Origin: Neptunomonas concharum
GTDB lineage: Bacteria > Pseudomonadota > Gammaproteobacteria > Pseudomonadales > Balneatricaceae
DNA length: 64,000 nucleotides
Assembly (NCBI RefSeq): GCF_008630635.1
Contig: NZ_CP043869.1
Span: 558,001-622,000, forward strand
Reading direction: 5' to 3'
The position numbers were made by a program, and so were the translations under genes. Of the stretch, positions 49,571 to 58,101 are shown piece after piece. Position 1 is the stretch's first letter. Each line of letters begins with the position of its first letter. The notes beneath the pieces are model-generated. The model saw nothing but the letters and a program-made list of their open reading frames with translations, had not been told where the DNA came from and searched no databases.

Positions 49571-50530
49571 GTGATCAAATCTTTTAAAGCGTTTTTTCAA
49601 ATTTTGTCATCAGTTTGGCTGATATTTATGTTATTGATCATACAGGGGTGTGCGTCAGGGTACGCCCCTGTGACAGATCAGTCGATTCAGCTGGAGCAAC
49701 AGGTAGAGATTGTTCGAGGTGACAGAGGCAATAAAAGAGAAAAGGCTGGAGATTCACCTGCAGAATATGTCGTTGTAAGGGGAGATACGCTTTATTCAAT
49801 CGCATGGCGGTATGGCTTAGATTACCGCGATATTGCTAAAAGAAATCGCATTGGTAGTGCTGATCATATCTATGTCGGGCAGCGTTTGAAATTGACCCAA
49901 GCGCCAGTTCAGTCGGTGGTTGCAGAGCTGCCTGAAATGAAAAACGAGCTAACCAATTATTATGAGGAAGCACCTCGCAAAGCAAAGCCAATAGCCAACC
50001 CTGCTCCTACAGCTAAGACCCCGGTTAAAACTTCGCCAACCACTATACCTAAAGCTACTGTCAAGCCTAACCAGACTAAACCCGCGAAAGTCGTTGTTTC
50101 TCCGTCTGTTCCAGAGAAAGTTAAAAAGCCTGACACCTCTGGTACACCGAAAAGCCAGGCACTTGTTTGGAAATGGCCAGCAAATGGCAGTGTAATAACA
50201 CGTTTTAAACCTCGTGACGAAATGAACAAAGGCATTAACATAGCTGGCCGAAAAGGAGATCCGGTTTATGCAGCAGCAGCTGGTAAGGTTGTTTATGCGG
50301 GAAGTGGTCTGCTGGGTTATGGAAATTTGATTATTATCAATCACAACCAAGAATACCTAAGTGCATATGCGCACAATAGTCGCATTTTGGTGACAGAAAG
50401 TGATAATGTTAATGTTGGAGAGAAAATTGCCGAAATAGGTAGTAGTGGGGCAACGCGAACAATGTTGCACTTTGAAATACGCAAGGATGGTAAGCCTGTA
50501 AACCCGCTACAGTATCTGCCAAGACGGTAG
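49571..50530 (+). CDS. nlpD: Murein hydrolase activator NlpD
   Basis: NlpD activates amidase AmiC at the division septum. The 319-residue protein begins at GTG 49571 with a signal peptide and lipobox IIQGC. A LysM domain follows (YVVVRGDTLYSIAWRYGLDY), then a Pro/Lys/Thr-rich linker (about 115-195) and a LytM/M23 domain. The zinc ligands are missing: NKGINIAGRKGDP has Asn where active M23 enzymes have His, so it should be an activator without catalysis, as known for NlpD. It precedes rpoS, whose main promoter lies inside nlpD in E. coli. Confidence 0.93.
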   Translation: MIKSFKAFFQILSSVWLIFMLLIIQGCASGYAPVTDQSIQLEQQVEIVRGDRGNKREKAGDSPAEYVVVRGDTLYSIAWRYGLDYRDIAKRNRIGSADHIYVGQRLKLTQAPVQSVVAELPEMKNELTNYYEEAPRKAKPIANPAPTAKTPVKTSPTTIPKATVKPNQTKPAKVVVSPSVPEKVKKPDTSGTPKSQALVWKWPANGSVITRFKPRDEMNKGINIAGRKGDPVYAAAAGKVVYAGSGLLGYGNLIIINHNQEYLSAYAHNSRILVTESDNVNVGEKIAEIGSSGATRTMLHFEIRKDGKPVNPLQYLPRR

Positions 50531-50570
50531 GCTATTAAAATTATAATTTATTCGAAAGGTACAGACGGTG

Positions 50571-51566
50571 ATGACAAGTCTCGACAGCAAAGATCTAGAA
50601 AATGATGAAGTGTTGCTCGATTCCGAGGATGATTTTGATTTCGATTCGGAAGCCGATTCAGATGATGAGCAGCCTGAGTTTTTAAATAGTGGTCGAGGGA
50701 GGGGGAGTTTGGCGCATAAGGATTTGATGAATGCCAAGTCACTGGATGCGACACAACTGTATTTAAATGAGATTGGCTTCTCTCCGCTTCTTTCCGCTGA
50801 AGAAGAGGTTTATTTCTCGCGCCTAGCCCTTAAGGGTGATGAAAAAGCAAGAAAACGAATGATTGAGAGCAATCTCCGTTTGGTGGTTAAAATTTCTAGG
50901 CGTTACATCAATCGTGGTTTGACGCTCTTAGATCTGATCGAAGAGGGGAACCTTGGGCTGATTCGGGCGGTTGAAAAATTTGACCCAGAGAGAGGCTTTC
51001 GTTTTTCAACATACGCGACTTGGTGGATAAGACAAACGATTGAACGGGCTATCATGAATCAAACCCGTACTATTCGATTGCCTATCCATGTTGTAAAAGA
51101 GCTTAATGTTTACCTTCGCGCAGCTAGGGAGTTATCGCAGAAGTTGGATCATGAGCCCACTGCAGAAGAAATTGCAGAAGTGGTTTGTAAGCCCGTAGAG
51201 AGTGTCCAAAAGATGCTGGGCTTGAACGAGCGCGTTGCGTCTATCGATGTACCCATGGGGGACTCTGATAAGGCTGTTATTGAAACCATCGCTGATCGTG
51301 AGAATTCTGACCCTGAAATCTTGCTACAAAACTCGAATATTAGTGGCAACTTAGAAAAGTGGTTAGATATGTTGCCAGATAAACATGCTGAAGTGCTATC
51401 GCGTCGCTTTGGTTTGCGAAACTATGATATGAGTACCCTAGAAGAGGTGGGTAGTGAGATAGGGCTAACCCGTGAGCGTGTACGTCAAATTCAAGTAGAA
51501 GCGCTACGCAAATTGCGTGAGATAGTTGAAAAGAACGGCTTGTCTAGTGAAGACCTGCTCAAGTAG
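50571..51566 (+). CDS. rpoS: RNA polymerase sigma factor RpoS
   Basis: RpoS is the stationary-phase and general stress sigma factor. The 331-residue protein has a highly acidic N-terminus (residues 3-40), region 1.2 ([16 protein letters not shown]), region 2 ([39 protein letters not shown]), region 3 and the region 4 helix-turn-helix ([21 protein letters not shown]). ATG 50571 is preferred over a GTG one codon earlier. It follows nlpD as in most gammaproteobacteria. Confidence 0.96.
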   Translation: MTSLDSKDLENDEVLLDSEDDFDFDSEADSDDEQPEFLNSGRGRGSLAHKDLMNAKSLDATQLYLNEIGFSPLLSAEEEVYFSRLALKGDEKARKRMIESNLRLVVKISRRYINRGLTLLDLIEEGNLGLIRAVEKFDPERGFRFSTYATWWIRQTIERAIMNQTRTIRLPIHVVKELNVYLRAARELSQKLDHEPTAEEIAEVVCKPVESVQKMLGLNERVASIDVPMGDSDKAVIETIADRENSDPEILLQNSNISGNLEKWLDMLPDKHAEVLSRRFGLRNYDMSTLEEVGSEIGLTRERVRQIQVEALRKLREIVEKNGLSSEDLLK

Positions 51567-51591
51567 TTGCGCAAGCCTTTACTGAGTATCT

Positions 51592-51915
51592 CTATTTAAT
51601 CAGGAGGGCAAGTTTATCGGGCTTGCCATCCCATGCTTGCGCATCAGGTAGCGGTTCTTTGCGCTCCTTAATGTTTGGCCACTGTTCTGACAGTTGAGCA
51701 TTAATCTCAATAAAGATCTGCTGTGTATCGGGAACCTCATCATCCAGATAAATCGCTTCGGCAGGGCATTCGGGTTCGCACAGTCCGCAGTCAATACATT
51801 CGTCGGGGTGTATGACGAGAAAATTTTCCCCCTCATAAAAGCAATCCACAGGGCAGACTTCCACGCAGTCTGTGTATTTGCAGCGGATGCAGTTTTGTGT
51901 CACGACATAGGCCAT
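51592..51915 (-). CDS. fdxA: Seven-iron ferredoxin FdxA
   Basis: FdxA is a [3Fe-4S][4Fe-4S] ferredoxin of the Azotobacter FdI type. The 107-residue length matches. Cluster motifs are C-x2-C-x4-C-x3-CP near the N-terminus ([20 protein letters not shown]) and [16 protein letters not shown] lies eight bases before the ATG. It converges with rpoS and lies 21 bp downstream of mutS, the pseudomonad order rpoS-fdxA-mutS. Confidence 0.96.
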   Translation of the reverse strand: MAYVVTQNCIRCKYTDCVEVCPVDCFYEGENFLVIHPDECIDCGLCEPECPAEAIYLDDEVPDTQQIFIEINAQLSEQWPNIKERKEPLPDAQAWDGKPDKLALLIK

Positions 51916-51936
51916 TTATTATCTCCTAACGGTTAA

Positions 51937-54504
51937 TTAGAGTTTAGCCTTTAACGAATATAGCAGCTCCAGCGCTTCCCGTGGGGTTAAGCTATCTGGA
52001 TCAATTTGCTTTAGGTTTTCGATAGCGGGATGTACTGCCGTGTTAAACATGTCATTCTGAACTGGTGGGGGTGGTGTATGCGCACCATTTGTTGAGACGG
52101 CATCCGACTCAAGTTGCACCAGTTTCTTCCTTGCTTGAGCAATAACATGGTTAGGTACACCTGCTAATTGGGCAACCTGTAAGCCATAACTTTGGCTAGC
52201 GGGGCCCTCCTGTACTTCATGCATAAATACAATGTTATCTTTATGTTCCAACGCTGTTAAATGCACATTAAAAACACCTGTTTGCTGGTCGGGTAACGCT
52301 GTGAGTTCGAAGTAGTGAGTCGCGAATAGGGTAAAGGCTTTAATCTCTCGGGCGAGGTATTCCGCTGCAGACCAAGCAAGAGATAAGCCGTCGAAGGTGC
52401 TGGTTCCTCTGCCTACTTCATCCATCAGAACAAGGCTGTTAACCGAAGCATTATGGAGAATATTTGCGGTTTCAGTCATCTCAACCATGAACGTTGAACG
52501 ACCGCCTGCAAGGTCATCGGAGGAACCCATACGAGTGAAAATTCTATCCAGAATGCCGATTTCAACATGATCAGCTGGAACGTAGCTGCCAGTATGTGCA
52601 AGCAAGGCGATGAGTGCTGCCTGACGCATAAATGTGGATTTACCTCCCATATTGGGACCGGTAATAATCAGCATTCTTCTATCGGGGTGCATGTCTAAAT
52701 GGTTGGCAACAAAAGGAGTGTCTAATACCGCTTCCACGACGGGGTGGCGGCCTCCTTGGATTGAGATGCCCGGTGACTCATTGAGTGTTGGTGCACAAAA
52801 GTTAAGCGTATCGGCCCGCTCTGCTAAGTTAGCCAGTGTATCCAGTTCAGCAATGGCCTGTGCAGCCTCTTGAAGAGGTGATATCTGTTTAGCAAGTAAA
52901 CTTATGATCTCTTCATATAATGCCTTTTCGCGCGCTAACGCACGGCTCTTAGCGCTTAGCGCTTTATCTTCAAACGTTTTTAATTCGGGTGTGATGAAGC
53001 GCTCTGCGTTCTTTAGGGTTTGGCGGCGGATATAATCGGCAGGCGCGGCGCTGGCTTGCCCTTTACTGATTTCAATGAAATAACCATGAACACGGTTATA
53101 ACCGACTTTTAATGTAGCAATACCGGTTCGCTCTCGTTCTTGTTGCTCCAACTTAATCAGGTAATCGCCTGCATTTTCACTGATATTACGCAACTCATCT
53201 AGCTCTGCATCATACCCCTCGGAAATGACACCGCCGTCACGGACGACTACAGGAGGGTTATTGATAATGGCTTTGTTAAGTAATTCTGATTCGGCGGGGA
53301 AGGTCCGAATTTTTTCTGCCAATAAGCTTAGATGGTGAGGGCGTTGTGAGCATGTGAGTAATGTATGCAAATCAGGTAGGCAGGCAAGTGCTTCTTTGAG
53401 ACGCTCTAAATCCCTTGGTCGTGCCGAGCCTAAGCCAACCCGAGATAGGATGCGCTCAATATCGCCAATCTGTTTGAGTACTTCAGAGATACCTTCGTAA
53501 CGATACCCTTCTTTTAACCAATGGATCGTGGTTTGTCGAGCAAGTAGCTGTTCTCTGTTGCGAAGCGGTTGGTTGAGCCAGCGTCTTAGCATTCGACTGC
53601 CCATTGGCGTGGCTGTTTTATCCATGACACTGGCCAGCGTGTTGTCCCGACCGCCAGCTAGGTTCTGATCTATCTCAAGGTTGCGTCGCGTGGAAGCGTC
53701 GAGGATAACTGTATCTGAACGCTGCTCTATCTGGAGGCGGCGAATATGCGGCAGCGCCGAGCGTTGGGTGTCTTTAGCATACTGGAGAAGGCATCCTGCA
53801 GCGCTGATAGCAGCTTTCATTTCAGCGCAGCCAAACCCTTGTAGATCTTGTGTATTAAATTGTTGGCAGAGTAGCCGCTCCGCGGTCTCGATTTCAAAAT
53901 GCCAAGGCGACTGAGCTCGGATGCCTTTCCTGTTTTGGAGAATAGCCGTAAGGCTGAGCTCATCATTGTAGAGAATTTCAGAGGGTTTTAGTCGTTCTAA
54001 TTCAGCGGTGAGACTCTCTTCGTCAGCTAGTTCCATTAGGCTAAAGCGTCCGGTACTTATGTCCATCAGTGAGATGCCGAATGTGCTGTTGTCTTGATGG
54101 ATAGCGAGTAAAATATTGTCTTGAGTCGCATCTAAAAACGCCTCATCACTTAGAGTGCCGGGAGTAACAATACGTGCTACTTTCCTTTCTAGTGGCCCTT
54201 TGCTGGTGGCGGGGTCGCCAAACTGTTCACAAATAACAACGGACTCACCCGCTCGCACTATTTTCGCTATATATCCTTCAGCGGCATGATAGGGCAAGCC
54301 CGCCATAGGAATAGGATTGCCACCTGATTTCCCTCTGGCTGTCAGCGATATATCCAGTAAAGCCGCTGCTTTTTTCGCATCATCATAAAAAAGCTCGTAG
54401 AAGTCGCCCATGCGATAAAACACGAGTTGATCAGGGTATTCCGCCTTGATCTTCAGGTATTGCTGCATCATAGGGGTGTGTTGGGGCTGTGTGGCTTTAT
54501 TCAT
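51937..54504 (-). CDS. mutS: DNA mismatch repair protein MutS
   Basis: MutS recognises mismatches and recruits MutL. The 855-residue protein has the mismatch-reading Phe35-x-Glu37 in [14 protein letters not shown], connector, lever and clamp domains, Walker A in [15 protein letters not shown], the ABC signature region [14 protein letters not shown] and Walker B in [20 protein letters not shown]. The C-terminus [15 protein letters not shown] is typical of full-length proteobacterial MutS. Confidence 0.98.
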   Translation of the reverse strand: MNKATQPQHTPMMQQYLKIKAEYPDQLVFYRMGDFYELFYDDAKKAAALLDISLTARGKSGGNPIPMAGLPYHAAEGYIAKIVRAGESVVICEQFGDPATSKGPLERKVARIVTPGTLSDEAFLDATQDNILLAIHQDNSTFGISLMDISTGRFSLMELADEESLTAELERLKPSEILYNDELSLTAILQNRKGIRAQSPWHFEIETAERLLCQQFNTQDLQGFGCAEMKAAISAAGCLLQYAKDTQRSALPHIRRLQIEQRSDTVILDASTRRNLEIDQNLAGGRDNTLASVMDKTATPMGSRMLRRWLNQPLRNREQLLARQTTIHWLKEGYRYEGISEVLKQIGDIERILSRVGLGSARPRDLERLKEALACLPDLHTLLTCSQRPHHLSLLAEKIRTFPAESELLNKAIINNPPVVVRDGGVISEGYDAELDELRNISENAGDYLIKLEQQERERTGIATLKVGYNRVHGYFIEISKGQASAAPADYIRRQTLKNAERFITPELKTFEDKALSAKSRALAREKALYEEIISLLAKQISPLQEAAQAIAELDTLANLAERADTLNFCAPTLNESPGISIQGGRHPVVEAVLDTPFVANHLDMHPDRRMLIITGPNMGGKSTFMRQAALIALLAHTGSYVPADHVEIGILDRIFTRMGSSDDLAGGRSTFMVEMTETANILHNASVNSLVLMDEVGRGTSTFDGLSLAWSAAEYLAREIKAFTLFATHYFELTALPDQQTGVFNVHLTALEHKDNIVFMHEVQEGPASQSYGLQVAQLAGVPNHVIAQARKKLVQLESDAVSTNGAHTPPPPVQNDMFNTAVHPAIENLKQIDPDSLTPREALELLYSLKAKL

Positions 54505-54590
54505 GATTTCTTAGGCTAACTGAGGTTGTGTCTGCATCCAGACGGGCATCATAATCACGACATTCTACGGTAATTAGAGAGGTATGCGTA

Positions 54591-55088
54591 GTGAATGACG
54601 TGAACAGGGAATCTATCTTGACGTTGGCTAGCCAACTGGGGGAACTGCTTGAAGCCCGTGATCTGAAAATAACCACGGCTGAGTCATGTACCGGTGGAGG
54701 AATATCTGAGGCTATTACGGCTATTTCAGGGAGCTCCGCTTGGTTTGAATATGGCTTTGTTACCTACGCAAATTCAGCTAAGCAGGCACTTCTAGGGGTA
54801 ACAAGCAAATCCTTAGAGTCATATGGCGCTGTGAGCGAACAGGTTGTTGTGGAGATGGCGCAGGGGGCATTGGAAAAAAGCGGGGCAGATATTGCCATTG
54901 CGGTGAGTGGGGTAGCAGGGCCGGGTGGTGGCTCTGAAGAAAAGCCCGTTGGAACCGTCTGGCTGGCTTGGGCTCAGAGAGGTAAGGATGTATCAGCGTC
55001 TAGGTTTTTATTCCCAGGGGATAGACTTCAAGTGAGATCGCGAGCTGTGGCTGAGGGGATGCTAGGTGCCATTAGAAAACTTGCATGA
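54591..55088 (+). CDS. pncC: Nicotinamide-nucleotide amidohydrolase PncC (CinA C-terminal family)
   Basis: PncC deamidates nicotinamide mononucleotide in the pyridine nucleotide salvage cycle. The 165-residue protein is the stand-alone CinA C-terminal domain with TTAESCTGGGISEAIT (catalytic Ser region), EYGFVTYANSAKQALLGV and VSGVAGPGGGSEEKPVGTVW. The start is GTG at 54591 after AGAGAGG. It lies directly upstream of recA, as in many gammaproteobacteria, and is divergent from mutS. Confidence 0.92.
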   Translation: MNDVNRESILTLASQLGELLEARDLKITTAESCTGGGISEAITAISGSSAWFEYGFVTYANSAKQALLGVTSKSLESYGAVSEQVVVEMAQGALEKSGADIAIAVSGVAGPGGGSEEKPVGTVWLAWAQRGKDVSASRFLFPGDRLQVRSRAVAEGMLGAIRKLA

Positions 55089-55095
55089 TAAAGGC

Positions 55096-55124
55096 TTGCA
55101 TTTAAAAAACTATCTCGCAATAAT
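55096..55124 (+). promoter_or_regulatory. recA promoter
   Basis: TTGCAT (55096-55101) and AATAAT (55119-55124) are 17 bp apart, immediately before and touching the LexA box, as in E. coli recA. Confidence 0.6.
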
Positions 55125-55143
55125 ACTGTCCATCTATACAGTA
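55124..55143. promoter_or_regulatory. LexA (SOS) box of recA
   Basis: TACTGTCCATCTATACAGTA is a 20 bp site matching the gammaproteobacterial SOS box CTGT-N8-ACAG, with perfect palindromic TACTGT/ACAGTA ends. It lies 28 bp before the recA start and touches the -10 box, so bound LexA should block transcription until DNA damage. Confidence 0.93.
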
Positions 55144-55171
55144 TTATTGTCGTGATATACGAAAGGGTTGA

Positions 55172-56218
55172 ATGATGGACGATAACAGAAAAAAAGCACT
55201 AGATGCAGCACTGTCACAGATTGAGCGCCAATTTGGTAAAGGTGCGGTTATGCGTATGGGGGATCAGCCCCGTGAAGCCATTCCTTCTGTTTCCACCGGC
55301 TCACTGGGGTTGGATATCGCGCTAGGTATTGGTGGCCTTCCTTTTGGGCGTATTGTTGAAATTTATGGTCCTGAATCCTCTGGTAAAACAACACTGACGT
55401 TGCAAGCTATTGCAGAGGCGCAAAAGCTGGGTAAAACCTGTGCCTTCGTGGATGCTGAACATGCGTTAGATCCGAATTATGCTGAGAAACTTGGTGTTAA
55501 CGTAGATGATCTTTTGGTTTCTCAGCCTGATACGGGCGAACAAGCTTTAGAAATCACGGATATGCTGGTGCGCTCCAATGCGGTCGATGTCATTGTTGTT
55601 GACTCGGTTGCTGCGCTGACACCTAAGGCAGAGATTGAAGGTGATATGGGTGATTCTCATGTTGGTTTGCAAGCGCGCCTAATGTCGCAAGCGTTAAGAA
55701 AGCTAACCGGCAATGTTAAAAGCTCTAACTGCCTACTTATTTTTATTAACCAGATCCGTATGAAAATTGGCGTAATGTTTGGCTCTCCTGAGACAACAAC
55801 GGGCGGTAATGCATTGAAGTTTTATGCATCAGTGCGCTTAGATATCCGTCGTATTGGTTCTGTTAAACAAGGTGACGAGGTTACCGGGAATGAAACCCGA
55901 GTCAAAGTTGTAAAAAACAAAGTATCGCCTCCATTTAGACAAGCAGAGTTCCAGATTCTTTATGGTCAGGGAATTTACCGCATGGGTGAGATTATCGATT
56001 TGGGTGTACAGCAAGGGCTTGTGGATAAATCCGGTGCTTGGTATGCCTACAATGGTGATAAAATTGGTCAGGGTAAAGCTAACGCTGCAAAATATTTGGA
56101 AGAGCATCCTGAGTCTGCACAGGCGATAGAAACCGCTTTACGTGAGAAATTACTCAACCTGCCTAAAGTCGAGGCGGTAGAAAAAGATGCAGCTGAAGCG
56201 GGCGAGTTAGATTTCTAG
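55172..56218 (+). CDS. recA: Recombinase RecA
   Basis: RecA drives strand exchange and triggers LexA cleavage. The 348-residue protein has Walker A at 66-73 (GPESSGKTT), [12 protein letters not shown], Walker B in [11 protein letters not shown], the L1/L2 DNA loops around [18 protein letters not shown] and [21 protein letters not shown], and an acidic C-tail ([12 protein letters not shown]). Two Met codons in a row (55172, 55175) start it. Unlike most relatives, recX does not follow directly. Confidence 0.98.
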   Translation: MMDDNRKKALDAALSQIERQFGKGAVMRMGDQPREAIPSVSTGSLGLDIALGIGGLPFGRIVEIYGPESSGKTTLTLQAIAEAQKLGKTCAFVDAEHALDPNYAEKLGVNVDDLLVSQPDTGEQALEITDMLVRSNAVDVIVVDSVAALTPKAEIEGDMGDSHVGLQARLMSQALRKLTGNVKSSNCLLIFINQIRMKIGVMFGSPETTTGGNALKFYASVRLDIRRIGSVKQGDEVTGNETRVKVVKNKVSPPFRQAEFQILYGQGIYRMGEIIDLGVQQGLVDKSGAWYAYNGDKIGQGKANAAKYLEEHPESAQAIETALREKLLNLPKVEAVEKDAAEAGELDF

Positions 56219-56325
56219 AGATTGTTTTCTCTTAAGCTGGGTGGGCTTTATAAACAGAGGGTTTTTCTGCGCATATAGCTCACTACTTTACATATTTATA
56301 GAGTTATCTCTTTTCTTTATTAGTT

Positions 56326-56360
56326 CTTTCTAATATATTTAGTTCTTCTAAATTAGAAAG
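56326..56360 (+). promoter_or_regulatory. Inverted repeat covering the ribosome site of the rhodanese gene
   Basis: CTTTCTAAT (56326-56334) and ATTAGAAAG (56352-56360) are perfect 9 bp arms with a 17 bp AT-rich loop. The right arm includes most of GAAAGG, the ribosome site nine bases before the ATG at 56371. It could be an operator or an RNA hairpin that hides the site. Confidence 0.5.
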
Positions 56361-56370
56361 GTCTAATTTT

Positions 56371-56964
56371 ATGTTTTTTAAATCTCCTTCTGTGTTGGCG
56401 ATGGCGCTTTGCTATACGCTGATCTCTCCTACAATTTATGCTGCTGAGAAGCCAGATAAAGTAACAGCCCAAACAACTTTGGGTTTGTATGTAACCGCGC
56501 AAGAGGCGTGGGAGTTGTTGAATAAAGATCCCGACGCGCTACTTGTTGATGTGCGAGATCCTATTGAAATCAAATTTACGGGATTTGCCTCTGGAACAGA
56601 CATTCATGTGCCTTGGATGGTGTCCGACCCGCAGCAGTGGGATGAAAAAAGATCCAGCTGGGCTATGAAAAAAAATCCGCACTTCGAGTCACAAATGATA
56701 TCGGCACTTGACAGTAAGAAGGCGAATCCAGAAACCGCTATCTTTGTAATGTGTCGTTCAGGTTCTACTCGAAGTGCCCCAGCCGTCAACCTATTAGCAG
56801 AAAAGGGTTATACCCGAGTCTGGACAATTGTAGATGGCTTTGAAGGTGGCAAGCTGCAGAGTGGTAACTCAAAAGGTGTGAGGGCAAAAGATGGTTGGCG
56901 GAACTCTGGGTTGCCTTGGGGTTACAAGGTGGATGCAGACATAGCGTGGAAAAATAGTTTCTAA
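56371..56964 (+). CDS. Periplasmic rhodanese-like sulfurtransferase
   Basis: A 197-residue secreted single-domain rhodanese. The signal peptide covers about residues 1-25 (cleavage near YAAEK). The rhodanese fold has LLVDVRDPIEIKFTG and the active-site loop CRSGSTRS with Cys128, a six-residue loop typical of thiosulfate-type sulfurtransferases; the end is DGFEGGKLQSGNS and WRNSGLPWGYK. It is 14 bp upstream of a secreted DsrE-family gene, so both likely act on sulfane sulfur in the periplasm. The pair interrupts recA-recX. Confidence 0.85.
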   Translation: MFFKSPSVLAMALCYTLISPTIYAAEKPDKVTAQTTLGLYVTAQEAWELLNKDPDALLVDVRDPIEIKFTGFASGTDIHVPWMVSDPQQWDEKRSSWAMKKNPHFESQMISALDSKKANPETAIFVMCRSGSTRSAPAVNLLAEKGYTRVWTIVDGFEGGKLQSGNSKGVRAKDGWRNSGLPWGYKVDADIAWKNSF

Positions 56965-56977
56965 AAGGAGTTAATGC

Positions 56978-57403
56978 ATGAAGATGATCAAAATCGCTCT
57001 ACTCGCTTTACTAACGAGCATATCTTTTCTGACGCAGGCCGAAGACGGTCAGAAAGCCCTGATTACCCTGACCAGTGAGCAGCAACAAACGCGAGGTATG
57101 GCAATGGTGCTAGCAAACTCCATGCAAACGCAAGGTGTTCAGGTGGATGTTCTTCTGTGCGATAGCGCAGGTGATATGGCACTACAAAATTACCAGTCGA
57201 TGCCCTTAAAACCGAAAAATGTTACTCCTGAGCAGTTAATGCAGAAACTGATTAAATCGGGAGCGAGTGTAAAGGTTTGCGCACTTTACCTACCTAATGC
57301 AGGGAAAAATAAGGATGCTCTTATTGAAGGGGTGTCTGTTGCTAAGCCGCCAGAGATGGCTAAAATGCTAATGGCTCCGAATACAAAAGTGTTTAATTTT
57401 TAG
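56978..57403 (+). CDS. Secreted DsrE/TusD-like family protein
   Basis: A 141-residue protein with a signal peptide (cleavage after residue 21, LTQA) and a DsrE-like fold: KALITLTSEQQQTRGMAMVLANSMQTQG, VDVLLCDSAGDMAL and a GASVKVCALYLPN strand. Cys61 and Cys101 are the candidate sulfur carriers. DsrE relatives move persulfide sulfur; a partnership with the upstream rhodanese is inferred from the 13 bp spacing. A terminator follows, closing the two-gene unit. Confidence 0.8.
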   Translation: MKMIKIALLALLTSISFLTQAEDGQKALITLTSEQQQTRGMAMVLANSMQTQGVQVDVLLCDSAGDMALQNYQSMPLKPKNVTPEQLMQKLIKSGASVKVCALYLPNAGKNKDALIEGVSVAKPPEMAKMLMAPNTKVFNF

Positions 57404-57428
57404 TAACAACGGAGTTTCTGTTGCCAAT

Positions 57429-57453
57429 AAAGGGACTTCTTAAGTCCCTTTTT
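57429..57453 (+). terminator. Intrinsic terminator between the dsrE-like gene and recX
   Basis: AAAGGGACTT (57429-57438) pairs perfectly with AAGTCCCTTT (57442-57451) around a CTT loop, and the run of T continues to 57453. It ends the rhodanese-dsrE transcript 26 bp after its stop and shows that reading recX from TTG 57421 is wrong. Confidence 0.92.
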
Positions 57454-57468
57454 AGTGGGATAAGCAAG

Positions 57469-57939
57469 ATGGAAGTATTAACGGAGATCAAGCAAGCAGT
57501 GATGGGGCTGTTATCACGACGTGAATACAGTCGGTGTGAGATAGAGCGTAAGTATCTTTCAAGATTTGATGCTAATGCTTTATCAGAGGTATTAGACCAA
57601 TGTGAAGAAATGGGATATCAAAGCGATCAACGATGTGCGGAATCACTTGTACGTAATAAAATCTCACAAGGCTACGGGCTACTAAAAATACTCCAGGAAG
57701 GCCGTAGAAAAGGTTTAGACGAGCTGTACATAAACGCTGCGCTGACTGAAGCTAACCCTGATTGGTTTGCAATTGCTACAGAGCTCTATCAAAGGAAGTT
57801 TGCTAAAGAGCCTGAGCAGCCGGACCGCAAGGCCTATGAAAAAAGAATGCGCTATATTACCAGCCGCGGATTTAGCTTTGATCAGGCGAAGGCTGCCCAT
57901 GAATATCATCTAGAAAGCATCAAAAACTACCCCAATTAA
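57469..57939 (+). CDS. recX: Recombination regulator RecX
   Basis: RecX binds inside the RecA filament groove and limits its extension. The 156-residue form starts at ATG 57469 (MEVLTEIKQAVMGLLSRREYS). The upstream TTG at 57421 would translate the terminator hairpin and adds unconserved residues. Three tandem three-helix repeats are visible (LLSRREYSRCEIERKY; CAESLVRNKISQGYGLLKI; RYITSRGFSFDQAKAA). The ribosome site is poor (AAGCAAG). With a terminator in front it must depend on read-through or its own promoter. Confidence 0.88.
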   Translation: MEVLTEIKQAVMGLLSRREYSRCEIERKYLSRFDANALSEVLDQCEEMGYQSDQRCAESLVRNKISQGYGLLKILQEGRRKGLDELYINAALTEANPDWFAIATELYQRKFAKEPEQPDRKAYEKRMRYITSRGFSFDQAKAAHEYHLESIKNYPN

Positions 57940-58101
57940 GACTATAGTCCATCGTAATAGTTATCCTCTCTAGCAGAAAAAATTCGAACAATTTTTAACC
58001 TCGATATATACTTGGGCGCTATTTTGCGTGTGATTGGCGTCTAACAAGCCAGTTAGGGCTAACAGAAGGCGTATAACCAGCCAGCGGAACGATTCATCCA
58101 T

